DNA of 64,000 nt. Source: Saccopteryx bilineata (Eukaryota; Chordata; Mammalia; Chiroptera; Emballonuridae). Shown here piece by piece: positions 9,850 through 23,200 of the stretch. The position numbers were made by a program, and so were the translations under genes. Each line of letters opens with the position of its first letter. Within the stretch, counting starts at the first letter, position 1. A model generated the notes under the pieces. The model saw only the letters and a list, made by a program, of their open reading frames with translations. It ran no database searches and had not been told where the DNA came from. The DNA lies in contig NC_089492.1 in NCBI RefSeq assembly GCF_036850765.1, positions 183,102,106-183,166,105 on the forward strand, read 5' to 3'.

Positions 9850-12800
9850 GTAATCCTCATCCCCACTTACTGGTCACTCAGTGCCGTAAAAGAGCACAGT
9901 AAATAATGAGTTCCTTATGGTTTCATCTAATTTCTCATATTTTAAGTCCTTATTTTTAGTTAAAGGACAATTTTGCTTCATCGATACAGTAGAGATTTTT
10001 CTCACATTTTGTCCAAGGAAGTGTATTCTTTTAACATCACTCTGGAAAAACAGTGTTAAAGATAACAATGTACGCACAAGTCAGCAAACTCAGGAGTGGT
10101 TCTTATGACTACTGAAGCACAAAAGTAAGTTTTATTACTGTGCATCTTGTGTACTTTAACAATTTTTATAAAATTAAAATGTTGCTGAGCAGCAGTTATT
10201 GATAATGCCAATTCATTGTGTTCTTTTAAAAAAATATGACTGACATTTTCCCTCATTTCTATTGCACTCATTAATATAAAAAATTTCTCTAATATATGTA
10301 ACATTTGTTGAAAGTACACTTAGTATATAGGTAGCATTCTCATATTTAATCTGGATAAATACGCCTATTATAATTCTCTATACTGTGACACATATTCTCA
10401 AAATCAGGATTTCACATATCCTAGATTATGGTTTGGAAATAAATATATCTGTGTTTTTACTTCATTGTAGAGTTATTTATCCAGTTGGGCATGATCATAT
10501 CTGAAAAGCTGCCCTCTGTAGATGTACTAAACATGCCCAGGTCAAGGTGATAGAGTGAATCCTGGGCCCCTGGGAACAGTTGGGAGCTCTGGGCTCAAGC
10601 CGTGCTGAGTTCTAGCCTAGGCCACCCCTTCATCTTCAGTTTCCATTTCCTCATTGGTCACATGGGCATAAGAGCCTTTTGAACATTAAATGAAATAATA
10701 TACTTGAATGTACTTTGGAAAAGCTGTCAAATACTATGTAATAATTTTTATAAGCTTTTCTTCTCAAACTTGAAATAGTAGGCCTTTTTCACCAAAAACT
10801 TCTTTCATTGGCCAAAAAGGAAAAGTGCAAGTGAGAAGAGGGCCATCTAAAATTATCTTGATGAGCAGAAGTCTTACTACTTCTCTTCTTTTTTTAAGGG
10901 ATGGAGGACAGAGAGACAGGAAGGGAGAGAGATAAGAAGAATCAGTTCTTCATTGTTCACCTTAGTTGTTCATTGATTGCTTTCCTCATATGTGCCTTGA
11001 CCAAGAGGCTACAGCAGAGCCAGTGACCCCTTGCTCAAGCCAGCATCCTTGGGGTTTTGAACCTGGGCCCTTAGCATCCCAAGCCAGTGCTCTATCTATT
11101 GTACCACCATTTACTCAGACTTTTTCTTTTTCTTTTATGGACCTATGTGTTTGTATTCAAAGTAACCAGTTGTAAACACAAATATTTGAGACAGGCCATT
11201 TTATTTTTTAATTTTTATTTATTTATTTGATAGAGAGAGAGAAGCATCAACTCATAGTTGCTTCACTTTAGTTATTCATTGAGTGAGTCTCATACATGCC
11301 TTGACCTGGGTGCTCCAACCGAGCCAGTGACCCCTTTTTTAAGCCAGTAACCTTGGGATCATGTTGACAAGCCAGTATTCAAGCCAGCAGCCTCAGGGTT
11401 TTAAACAGGAGACCTTAGTGTGCTATGCCCAGTCAGGTTAGACAGTGGGGGCATTTCAACATCCACTAGGTGTTTGATGATATTAAGGGAGCATTGTTAA
11501 TTTTGTTAACTGTAACTATGACAAGGTAGAGTGTACTCTAGATGAACACCACCAATCCTTCCACCCAACTTGAGGTGGAATTTATTTTCCCTTTAAAAAT
11601 GTATGTATGTATTTAGGCAAGTAAAAACAATATATGTTTAAAATAGGATATTTTGGTATATGTACTTCCTAAAGAGAAGGGAGTAGGTCTTTGAAGGTCT
11701 CTTGTTAACTTTAAATCTGTACCTTGTTTTGTTTTTCTTTTTTGTAATTATTGTCTCATGCTTTATCTCTTATAGATTATGTCAGTTATAACTTTATTCA
11801 AACAAATGTGCCATTAATTAATTACAAGAATCAATAGATTCTTCTGAAATTCTTATAGATGGATGTATTTAATAGAATTGCTTTCCAAGAACTTGGTTTA
11901 AGCATTTATGAGAATTTCCATTGTGAAATATAATTTCTGTCTAAAGCTACTAAAAGCAGTAATACTGCCAAGGTGAATCTTTATATAATTCATTTCAGTG
12001 TCATTTATTGAGTATCAAAGAATATATTTTTTTCCAGTTTGGGCCCCCATCACTAGTGACTGAAGAGAATTCTGGAGGAAAAACAAAAAAACTGAATTTA
12101 ACATTAACTAACAGCTAAATTATTATTTCTGTACTCAATAACTTGACTGATTTATGCTGGATATAAAATAAGTGAGCTTTTCTACTTAAGTAAATTGTTT
12201 TTTTCTAATACATACATTTTTAAATTAAGGAAGTCACACCCATTGCAGAAAATAAAAATTATCTAGGATCTTTGTTAAATTACCAAAGCAATAAATTGTA
12301 TCTATAATACTGAGTCTTACCTTTTTTTCACTTGACCTTGTATGACAGGCATCCCCTACCTATGTCAGTGGTTCTCAAACTTTTTGAAGTCGGGCGCATT
12401 TAAAATTCTACAAATAATTATAGGCGCACTATATACAGATTTCTGAGAAATATGTTATAATAATTAGGTCAAATATTAAAGAAAAAAATATATAAAGTCC
12501 AAGCGTGCTTTTATGTTATTTAAATGAAATAAAGACAAAATTAAATTTATTCTGACATTAATAAACATTTTTTTAATAATGAACATTTTTATGTTACAAT
12601 TTTTGAGTTATGCTTTTTAGAATTCATAAAAAGGGGTTAAAAAAGAAAAAAATGACAAAATTGTTATCTTTTTAATACATTCTTAGTAAGATTTAGTAAA
12701 TTCAACAGGTCCTGGCACAAATGTGTTAAGCTTTTTCATTCTTGTGTTTATGAGAAACATGAGCCTGATGTGTCCTAGCGATTTCTTCAACGTTTGGGCA

Positions 12801-15800
12801 TATATTTGAAAGGCAGACTTTCATTTCCTCATCAATCCATTGAAGAATTCTGCCCTAGCGATTTCTTCAATGTTTGGGCATATATTTGAAAGTCAAACTC
12901 TCGTTTCCTCGTCAATACATTGAAGAATTCCTCTCTTTTTACTCTTAATTGTGTTGAGGGTAGAAAATCCTAATTCACATAACAAGGATGTTGAAAATCG
13001 TAGTAAAATGTTCAAAGCTTTTTTAGGTATTGCCACATATTCTTCTTTTATAGAAATCCAAAAGGCTTCAAGAGACAATTCCTTATGTTTAATCATCAAT
13101 CCACCATCAGTAGGTATAGCTGTCAGTTCTTCTTCTTCTTCTGTTAATGTTAAACCAAAATCACTTGAAGCTTCCTTGAATGGGTTTCTAATCCAATTGG
13201 ATTGTTCAGTGTTAAGTGATGGAAAGTGCTATAAATTAAATTCTGCCCATCAGCCTTCAAGTCCTATTTTATTTACACTTAACTTTTGCTCACTTCCAGA
13301 ATCGGATTCTTCAATATCATACTTCTTTTTGAGAAATCTATCCATTTTATTTGGGTGTATTTATCTAAAAACAATATAATGATGAGTTAATAATAAATAT
13401 AATAATGATGTGTTAACAAAAAGCGGTATTTCCATAATGAAATAGTATAATAGAGTAACTTTATTTTTATATCTGGGCACATGTCGTGACCCAGCACAGC
13501 TAGTCATTACAGGTCCCTAGTGGGAACAGTGCAGAATTCAGAAATACAGGGTCTAGATGGCCCTGTAATTGCTGCTGGCAAGAACAAAGTGTGCCCGAAA
13601 ACTGCATCTTGCTTTATTTATAGGGCAAAGTGGGTCATTAGCAAATCAATGAGATCACCGATCATGTTTCCAAGGCAACTCAAGAATTTTACCAAGTGCA
13701 GAAAACCCTCACCATACATATCATCTTAACTTTACACCAAACAAAGGATAGAAAAACTTGACTCCAGTCTTTCTGGGGAACATGGGGGGTAATGTAAACA
13801 GTCCAGCACCACAGCTGAACAGCCTTTTGCAACCTAATCAGGCAAGTGAGGTGGGGGGTTGGGCAGACTGTCAGCTTACAGCCAATTCCCCATACCTCTG
13901 TCCCCCAAAAATCTAAACTCCAAAAGCCCTGTTGGTTTTTTGGTCCCCAACAGGCATATATTTCTCTGGAATACCATAGGGTGCACCTGGAAATCTAGGG
14001 TGCACCCTTTGAGAACCACTGCCCTATGTTATTAGACATTCTCTGAAAACATGAGTTTTGACAGCTAGGAAGGACATTAGAGAGCCATTAGCCCAACTGT
14101 TCATTTTGCATAAAGAACAGACCCAGACATGTCATACTTTTCCAGAATGACAGACACATCATAGCCTGTAAGTGTAGTCTCCTCATACTCCTACCACAGG
14201 CTTTATGTCTGCTTCTGAATTCAGACATGCACCTCAGTGTGTAAGTTTGTGTTTTCTCCCTTTCTATGAAGGATATGTTTTTGACAACTAGAGTCTGCTG
14301 AGTGTGATTGTCTGTGTGTTTGCTTAGGGTTTACTACTCAACAAGCGGAAATCATTGTATCTGCATTGGTCAAGATCACGGAGGCCAACATGGATATCAT
14401 CTACAAAGACATGGTCACCAAGATGCAACAGGTTAACTTTGTCACGACACTTTTGCAAATTTGAAATCTAAAGGGAGGATGTCATTTATAATATATTTTT
14501 TGGATAATATTTTATTGAAAAGCATATAGTGATTTTAACGAGAGTTGAGAGGCAGGTTATTACAGTGGCATAGAAAGTATTCAAAGCTATTTAGTGAACT
14601 CTTAAAGAATCATTATACTTGAAAACTGACTATTTCAGAGGGTGGCCACATTCTTCTGGCTTCTTATTAAGGTAATACCAGGAAGAGACCATAGGAGGTG
14701 TACTTTCTAGACTAGACTAGGTTTTATGTTTCTTTTTTTTTTTTTTCCATAGGAGATCACTCTTCAGCAAATAATGTCTCAGATTGCTAGTGTGAAAAAA
14801 GATATGATTATTTTGGAGAAGAGTGAATTTTCAGCCCTCAGAGCAGAAAATGAGGTAAAATTAAACAGCTACATATACTTATAAAATGCTTTATATTCAG
14901 ACACTGCGATGTATATACTCAGACATGCCCAGTAAGGGTACATCTCGATGAATCTTCACCAAGTGTACACTACCAGTCGGATCAAGAAGTAGAACATTAC
15001 TAGCACCCCAGAAGTCCCTCTTGTGCCCCTTCTTACACAAGGAGACCACCATCTTGGGTTATATCACCATTGACTAGTTTGCCTTTTCTAGAACTTCCAC
15101 TGATGGGGTCATACAGTGAGTCTCGCAGCGGCAGGTCATGCTTTTTTATTGTCTGTGGTATTGTATGAACGTGACACATTATTCTGCTGTGATTTACATT
15201 AGCATTTTTCCAATGTTTGGTTATTATGGATAAATGCTGGTATAAAATATCCTTTAGTTTCTCTCCCTTTGTTTCTTAAAATGTGACCTCTGGGATCATT
15301 TAAATAAGTGCTATTTTTGTATCTTCCTTGATGTTTTCAGTCCTTGCAGTCATAGTCTTGCAAGAAACCTTCTAGCAAAGGTTTTTTTCTTTTGCTAGGA
15401 AAAGGTAAAGTTTGAAACTACCTTGTCCTTGAAGTCAGCTATTTGAGGACATTTATTTAAAAGAAAAATTAAAGGAGGTATTAAAGAAGGCAAGGTCTTT
15501 GAAGGCAAGTATGTGTGTTAAAAAAAATTGTGTGTTAAAAAAAAATGTAACCCCTTCTCCTACTAGACTATTCAGTTAAGGTTGTATTCTGAATGTAGCC
15601 AACTTCATGTTGAATGAGGGAAGACCTTGTGAATAAATACATGTTCTAATATTTGTTTGTTACCAAGCTTCATATTTTTCTTCTAACTTTTCTGAACATA
15701 TCCTTGACTTTTTTTAATGTGTTTTTAGAAAGTAAAACTTGAACTACATCGATTAAAACAACAAATAATGGTAAGAGCCTCATTCCTCTTTGCTTGCTTG

Positions 15801-18800
15801 TTTATAGTTACATAAACTTAATAAATATGTCAGAAATATTTTAAATGTTCTTTAAAACTTAATTCTGTTAAGTATTTGTGTAATATGTCTCAAAAGTATA
15901 CTTTGGAAGATATAGCCAAGAACTCAGCCAGTGAATAAATTACTGATGTCTGTAACCAAATTCATTAAGAAAATTGTATTCTGGGAGGAATTAAGTCACA
16001 TTTAAATTAAAAGTTCTCTAAAGTAGCCATGTGGAACCTTATATTCTCTTAGAACAGACTGTCTTTAGAGAATTATATGTGATTTTAAAATGCTTACTGT
16101 GCCAGTTGTTTGATATTTTTAAGTGGCAAGGACATTGATGTGAAAGAAGACTTTGGTGAGTATCAGAAAGGTTTTATTTAAACAAGACTGTTTTATTTTG
16201 AGTCCATCTTGCTTTCCAAAGTTGTCCAAGAAACAGCTTTACTTTTACATTCCACACGAATATTATCTTGGGAATCTTGAGGTTAAAAGCAACAGTAACT
16301 CATTCGGTCTAATTTAAGCATAAAAGGGGATTATTTGTATATATAACTGGGAAGTTCCAATACAGGACTGAGTCTGTACATGAACTGGCCAGAGTCTCGC
16401 CACGTCACTAGTCCCTGGCTCTGTGAGCCCGTCCTGCCCCCACCCTTGCTAAAAGCAGTGCAGGCAGCTCTCCCAGGCTTCACTTCTCATAAAGTTTGGG
16501 TTTCTTACTTTGGATTTCTTTCTTTGTTGTTTGCCCTTCTAGGATGAAGTGGTCAAAGTCCAAACAGATACCAAATTAGATTTCAATCTAGAAAAGAGCA
16601 GAGTAAAAGAATTGGTATGTTTCTTTTTTTTTTTTACTTTTTATTAATGTTAATGGGTGACATCAATAAATCAGGGTACATTATATTCAAAGAGAACATG
16701 TCCAAGTTATCTTGTCATTCAATTATGTTGCATACCCATCACCCAAAGTCAGATTGTCCTCCGTCACCTTCTATCTAGTTTTCTCCGTGCTCCTCCCCCT
16801 CCCCCTCCCCCTCCCTCCTCCCTCCTCCCCCCCCCCCCCATAACCACCACACTCTTGTCCATGTCTCGTAGTCTCATTTTTATGTCCCACCAATGTATGG
16901 AATCATGTAGTTCTTGGTTTTTTCTGATTTACTGATTTCACTCCATATAATGTTATCAAGATCCCACCATTTTGTTGTAAATGATCCAATGTCATCATTT
17001 CTTATGGCTGAGTAGTATTCCATAGTGTATATGTGCCACATCTTCTTATCCAGTCTTCTATTGAAGGGCTTTTTGGTTGTTTCCATGTCTTGGCCACTGT
17101 GAACAATGTTGCAATAAACATGGGGCTACATGTGTCTTTACGTATCAATGTTTATGAGTTTTGGGGGTATATACCTAGTAGAGGGGTTGCTGGGTCATAA
17201 GGTAGTTTTATTTTCAGTTTTCTGAGGAACCACCATACTTTCTTCCATAATGGTTGTACTACTTTACAATCCCACCAACAGTGAATAAGGGTTCCTTTTT
17301 CTCCACAGCCTCTCCAGCATTTGCTATTGCCTGTCTTGTTGATAATAGCTAATCTAATAAGTGTGAGATGGTATCGCAGAGTAGTTTTGATTTGCATTTC
17401 TCTAATAACTAATGAAAATGAGCATCTTTTCATATATCTGTTGGCCATTTGTATTTCTTCCTGGGAGAAGTGTCTGTTCATGTCCTCTTCCCATTATTTA
17501 ATTGGATTTATTTGTTTGTTTGTTTGTTGTTGAGTTTTATGAGTTCTTTGTAAATTTTGGATAGTAGGCCCTTATCTGAGCTGTTGTTTGAAAATATCAT
17601 TTCCCATTTAGTTGGCTGTCTGTTTATTTTGTTGTCAGTTTCTCTTACTGAGCAAAAACTTTTTAGTTTGATGTAGTCCCATTTATTTATTTTTCCCTTC
17701 ACTTCTCTTGTCTTTGGAATCAAATTCATAAAATGCTCTTTAAAACCCAGGTCCATGAGTTTAGTACCTATGTCTTCTTCTATGTACTTTATTGTTTCAG
17801 GTCTTATATTTAGGTCTTTGATCCATTTTGAATTAATTTTAGTACAAGGGGACAAGCTGTAGTCGAGTTTCATTCTTTTGCATGTGGCTTTCCAGTTTTC
17901 CCAGCACCATTTATTGAAGAGGCTTTCTTTTCTCCATTGTGTGTTGTTGGCCCCTTTATCAAAAATTATTTGACCATATATATGTGGTTTTATTTCTGGA
18001 CTTTCTATTTTATTCCATTGGTCTGTCTATTTTTCTGCCAATACCATGCTGTTTTGATTGTTGTGGCCCTATAATATAGTTTGAAGTCAGGTATTGTAAT
18101 GCCCCCAGCTTCATTCTTTTTCCTTAGGATTGCTTTGGCAGATCGGGGGTTTTAATAGTTCTATATAAATCTGATGATTTTTTGTTCCATTTCTTTAAAG
18201 AACGTCATAGGAATTTTGATGGGAATTGCATTAAATTTATAGATTGCTTTGGGTAATATGGCCATTTTGATTATATTTATTCTTTCTATCCATGAACAAG
18301 GAATATTTTTCCATCTCATTGTATCTTTTTCGATTTCCCTTAACAATGCTTTGTAGTTTTCATTATATAGGTCCTTTACATTCTTTGTTATGTTTATTCC
18401 TAGGTATTTTATTTTTTTTTTTTTGTTGCAATTGTGAAGGGGATTATTTTTTTGAGTTTGTTTTCTAATATGTCATTGTTGGCATATAGAAAGGCTATGG
18501 ACTTTTGTATGTTAATTTTGTATCCTGCAACCTTACTGTATTAGTTTATTGTTTCTAGTAATCTTTTTTGGAGTCTTTGGGGTTTTCGATGTATAGGATC
18601 ATATCATCTGCAAAAAGTGATACCTTTACTTCTTCTTTTCCGATATGGATGCCTTTTATTTCTTTGTCTTGTCTGATTGCCCTGGCCAGAACTTCTAGCA
18701 CCACATTAAATAAGAGTGGAGAGAGTGGACAACCCTATCTTGTTCCTGATTTAAGGTGGAAAGTCCTCAGTTTTATGCCATTTAATATGAGGTTGGCTGA

Positions 18801-20199
18801 TGGTTTCTCATATATGGCCTTTATCATGTTGAGATATTTTCCTTCTATACCCCTTTTGTTGAGTGTCTTAAACATAAAGTTGTGTTGTATTTTATCAAAT
18901 GCCTTTTCTGCATCTATTGATAAGATCATGTGGTTTTTGTTCTTTGTTTTGTTGATATGGTATATTACGTTAACCGTTTTACATATGTTGAACCATCCTT
19001 GAGATTCTGGGATGAATCCCACTTGATCATGATGTATTATTTTTTTAATATGTTGTTGTATTCGGTTTGCCAGTATTTTGTTTAGTATTTTAGCATCTGT
19101 ATTCATTAGAGATATTGGACTGTAGTTTTCTTTCTTTGTGCCATCCTTGCCAGGTTTTGGTATGAGGGTATGTTGGCCTCATAAAATGTATTTGGAAGTA
19201 TTGCTTCTTCTTAAATTTTTAGGAAGACTTTGAGTAGAATAGGAACAAAGTCTTCTTTGAATGTTTGATAAAATTCACTAGTATAACCGTCTGGGCCTGG
19301 ACTTTTATTTTTGGTGAGGTTTTTAATAGTTTTTTCTATTTCCTCCCTGCTAATTGGTCTGTTTAGGCTTTCTGCTTCTTCATGACTCAGTCTAGGAAGG
19401 TTGTATTGTTCTAGGAATTTATCTATTTCTTCTAGATTGTTGAATTTAGTGGCATATAGTTTTTCGTAGTATTCTACAATAATTCTTTCTATATCTATGA
19501 TGTCTGTGGTGATTTCTCCTTTCATTTTGGATTTTGTTTATATGAGTCCTTTCTCTTTTTTCCTTGGTGAGTCTTGCAAAGGCTTTGTCAATTTGTTGAT
19601 CTTTTCAAAGACCCAGTTCCTTGTTTTATTAATATTTTCTATAGTTTTTCTGTTCTCTATTTCATTTATTTCTGCTCTGATTTTTATTATTTTCTTTCTT
19701 CGGCTGGTTTTGGGTTGTCTTTGTTCTTCCTTTTCTAGTTCCTTAAGGTGTGAAGTTAAGTGGTTCACTTGGGCTCTCTCTTGTTTGTTGTTCATATATG
19801 CCTGAAGTGATATGAACTTCCCTCTTATTGCTGCTTTTGCTGCATCCCAGAGATTCTGATATGTGGTATTGTCATTTTTATTTGTCTGTATATATCTTTT
19901 GATCTCTGCGCTTATTTCTTCTTTGACCCATTCATTTTTTAAAAGTATGTTGTTTAGTTTCCACATTTTTGTGGGTTTTTTTCCTCTTTTTTGCAGTTGA
20001 ATTCGTTTCAAGGCTTTATGGTCAGAAAATATGCTTGGTACAATTTCAATTTTTCTGAATTTGCTGATGTTATTTTTGTGGCCCAACATATGGTCAATTC
20101 TTGAGAATGTTCCATGTACACTAGAGAAAAATGTATACTCTGTCGCTTTGGGATGAAGTGTCCTGTAGATATCTATCATATCCAGGTGCTCTCGTGTTT

Positions 20200-20231
<32 letters not shown>

Positions 20232-23200
20232 CATTTTTCTGAAGCTGGAAACAGGGAGAGACAGTCAGACAGACTCCCGCATGCACCCGACCGGGATCCA
20301 CCCGGCACGCCCACCAGGGGCGGTGCTCTGCCCCCCAGGGGGCGATGCTCTGCCCATCCTGGGCGTCGCCATATTGCGACCAGAGCCACTCTAGCGCCTG
20401 AGGCAGAGGCCACAGAGCCATCCCCAGCGCCCGGGCCATCTTTGCTCCAATGGAGCCTTGCCTGCAGGAGGGGAAGAGAGAGACAGAGAGGAAAGCGCGG
20501 CGGAGGGGTGGAGAAGCAAATGGGCGCTTCTCCTATGTGCCCTGGCCGGGAATCGAACCCGGGTCCTCCGCACGCTAGGCCGATGCTCTACCACTGAGCC
20601 AACCGGCCAGGGCTGCTCTCGTGTTTTCTTAAAGGCCAATATATCTTTGTTGATTCTCTGTTTGGATGACCGATCTATAGCTGTCAGTGGTGTATTGAGG
20701 TCTCCAAGTATGATTGTATTTTTGTCAGTTTTTGTTTTTAGGTCAATAAGTAGCTGTCTTATATATTTTGGTGCTTCTTGGTTTGGTGCACATATCAATA
20801 TATTAAGGATTGTTATGTCTTCTTGATTCAGTGTCCCCTTAATCATTATGAAATGACCATTTTTGTCTCTGAGTACTTTTGCTGTCTTGTAGTCAGCATT
20901 ATTAGATATGACTATTGCTACACCTGATTTTTTTTTATCTTCTTTGCTTGGAGTATTGTTTTCCAGCCTTTCACTTTGAATTTGTTTCTATCCTTGTTGC
21001 TTAGATGTGTTTCTTGTAGGCAGCATACAGTTGGATTTTCTTTTAATCCATTCTGCTACTCTGTGTCTTTTTATTGGTGAGTTTAATCCATTTACATTTA
21101 GTGTAAGTATTGACACTTGTGGATTCCCTATTGCCATTTTATAAATTGCTTTCTGTTAGTTTTGTATCTGTTCGATTCTTCTCTTTTGTTTTTCTATCAT
21201 TTGTTTTTGTTTGTTTGTATTCCATACTTCTTTCCTCTGTTGCTACCTTTTTTAAGTCATGTGCTTCTGTGGTGGTTTTTCAAGGGTGGTTACCATTAAG
21301 TAATGAAAAGGGTACCTACCATATTCATTGTAGTACTCTATCTTGTGAGTGTTTCTGCACTTCATCGTCCTTTGCTACTGTTAGTCTCCGTCCTCTCCCC
21401 TTTTTTTTGCTTTTGTTGTCACAGTTTAAATTTGGTTTTATTGTGTCCTTGGTGGAGCTTTTACTTGTGGTTTTGTTTTGTTTTGTTCTTTGGATCTGGT
21501 TGGAAAACCCCCTTTAGTATTTCCTGGAGTGGGGATTTTTTTGATGATAAATTCCCTCATCTTTTCTGTATTTGTGAATGTTTTTATTTCTCCTTTATAC
21601 TTGAAGGATAACTTTGATGACTATAGTATTCTTGGCTGAAAGTTTCTCTCTTTCAGGGCTATAAATATTGGGGTCCACTCTCTTCTAGCTTGTAGAGTTT
21701 CTGCTAAAAAATCTGATGATAATCTAATAGGCCCTCCTTTATATGTTGTATTCTTCTTTTCCCTGGCTGCCTTGAGAATTTTTTCTTTGTCGTTGGTTTG
21801 TGCCGTTTTCATTATGATGTTCCTTGGAGTAGGTTTGTTGTAATTAAGAAAACTCGGTGTTCTGTTTGCTTCTTGAATTTGAGGCTTTAGTTTTTTTCCA
21901 CAGGCTTGGGAAGTTCTCATCTATTATTTGTTTGAATATATTCTCCATTCCATTTTCTCTCTCTTCTCCCTCTGATATACCTATTAGTCCTATGTTATTC
22001 TTTTTGATGAAGTGAGACAATTCCTGTAGGGCTTTCTCATTTTTTTTTAATTTTTGAGTCTCTCTCTTCTTCTCTCTGTTGTGCCTCAAGTTGCTTGTCT
22101 TCTTTGTCACTAATCCTACCTTTTATCTGGCCTGTTCTATTAGCTAAGCTTGTTACCTCGTTTTTCAGTTCATGAATTGAGTTTTTCATCTCTGTTTGGT
22201 TTGTTCTTATAGTTTCAATTTCCTTGGTAATATATTCTTTGTGTTTGTTGAGTTGTTTTCTGAGCTCCCTAAATTGCCTTTCTGTGTTTTCTTGTATATC
22301 TCTTAGTATTTTTAGGACTTCTGTTTTAAATTCTCTGTCATTTAGCTCCAAGGTTTCCAATATATTAAATTTTTTCTCCGTAGATTTTTCCACATCTATC
22401 TGTGTCACTTCTCTATCTTTTGTATCCATGTATTTGATTTCCTTTTTCTTATTGGCATCTGAGTGGCTCTTTTTGATAGCACTAATGATAATTAATAAAG
22501 AATAAAAAGTAAAAAAAAAAAAGAAGGAAAAAAATTTGGAAAAAAAACCTAATAATTTATTATTTCCCTCCTCTTTTCTTTCTTCTCTTCCCCTCCTCTT
22601 CCCTTCTCCTTAGGAAAATGTCATGATAAACTGTGAATTATATTATGCTAAATGGAACTAAAACTGCCTATAACAGAGGACCTGAGTTGGGGTATACTGT
22701 TCAAGGGGCAAAAAAGGAAGTAGGGACCCACAAAATACAAAACAGGAAAAAATTGGAGTCAAGTATAAAATGATTTGCTTGTAAGTGATGGTCGACTAAG
22801 AGATATAATGAGAAGGATAAGAGGGAAACAAGAAAAAGGGGGGAAAAAACAACTATTGTATTAAGTGGGGCAAAGACTGATAATGGAGATCCTGGGTTGG
22901 GAGGAATGCTAATGAGTTAAAAAGCGAAGTAAAAAGCACCCAAAATGCCACAAAAAAAACACAAAAAAACTTGAGTCCCAAATTAAATAATTTGTTTGTG
23001 ATTGAGGATTGAATGAGAGGAAAATTAAAAGGAGATAGGAAGAAACTAATAGAAAGGGAGAAACAAGAAAAGGGAAAAGGAAAGGAAGAAAAAAGAAAAA
23101 AAAAGAAAGAGAGAGTTAAGGGTTTTGGAGTGTATCCCTCTCTTTTGGAGTGTAACCCTCATGGAGAGTAAGGAAGAAGAAAATAAATAAAATGAAACAT

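Larger units (their letters stand above)
12366..14021 (-). mobile_element. hAT DNA transposon with TIRs and 8-bp TSD (hAT copy 1)
   Basis: Left end CAGTGGTTCTCAAACTTTTT and right end (reverse complement) CAGTGGTTCTCAAAGGGTGC share a 14-bp terminal inverted repeat. The flanks are ACCTATGT (12358-12365) and CCCTATGT (14022-14029), a 7/8 duplication of the hAT type. Length is 1656 bp, too short for a full hAT transposase. A C-terminal transposase remnant is on the minus strand. An internal GC-richer block (about 13490-13930) differs from the AT-rich ends. Probably non-autonomous. Confidence 0.93.

Noticed and set aside
16657..22505. Sense-strand open frames such as 18568-19002 and 21110-21611
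   Set aside because: They are reverse-strand shadows of the antisense L1 ORF2 and ORF1 remnants.
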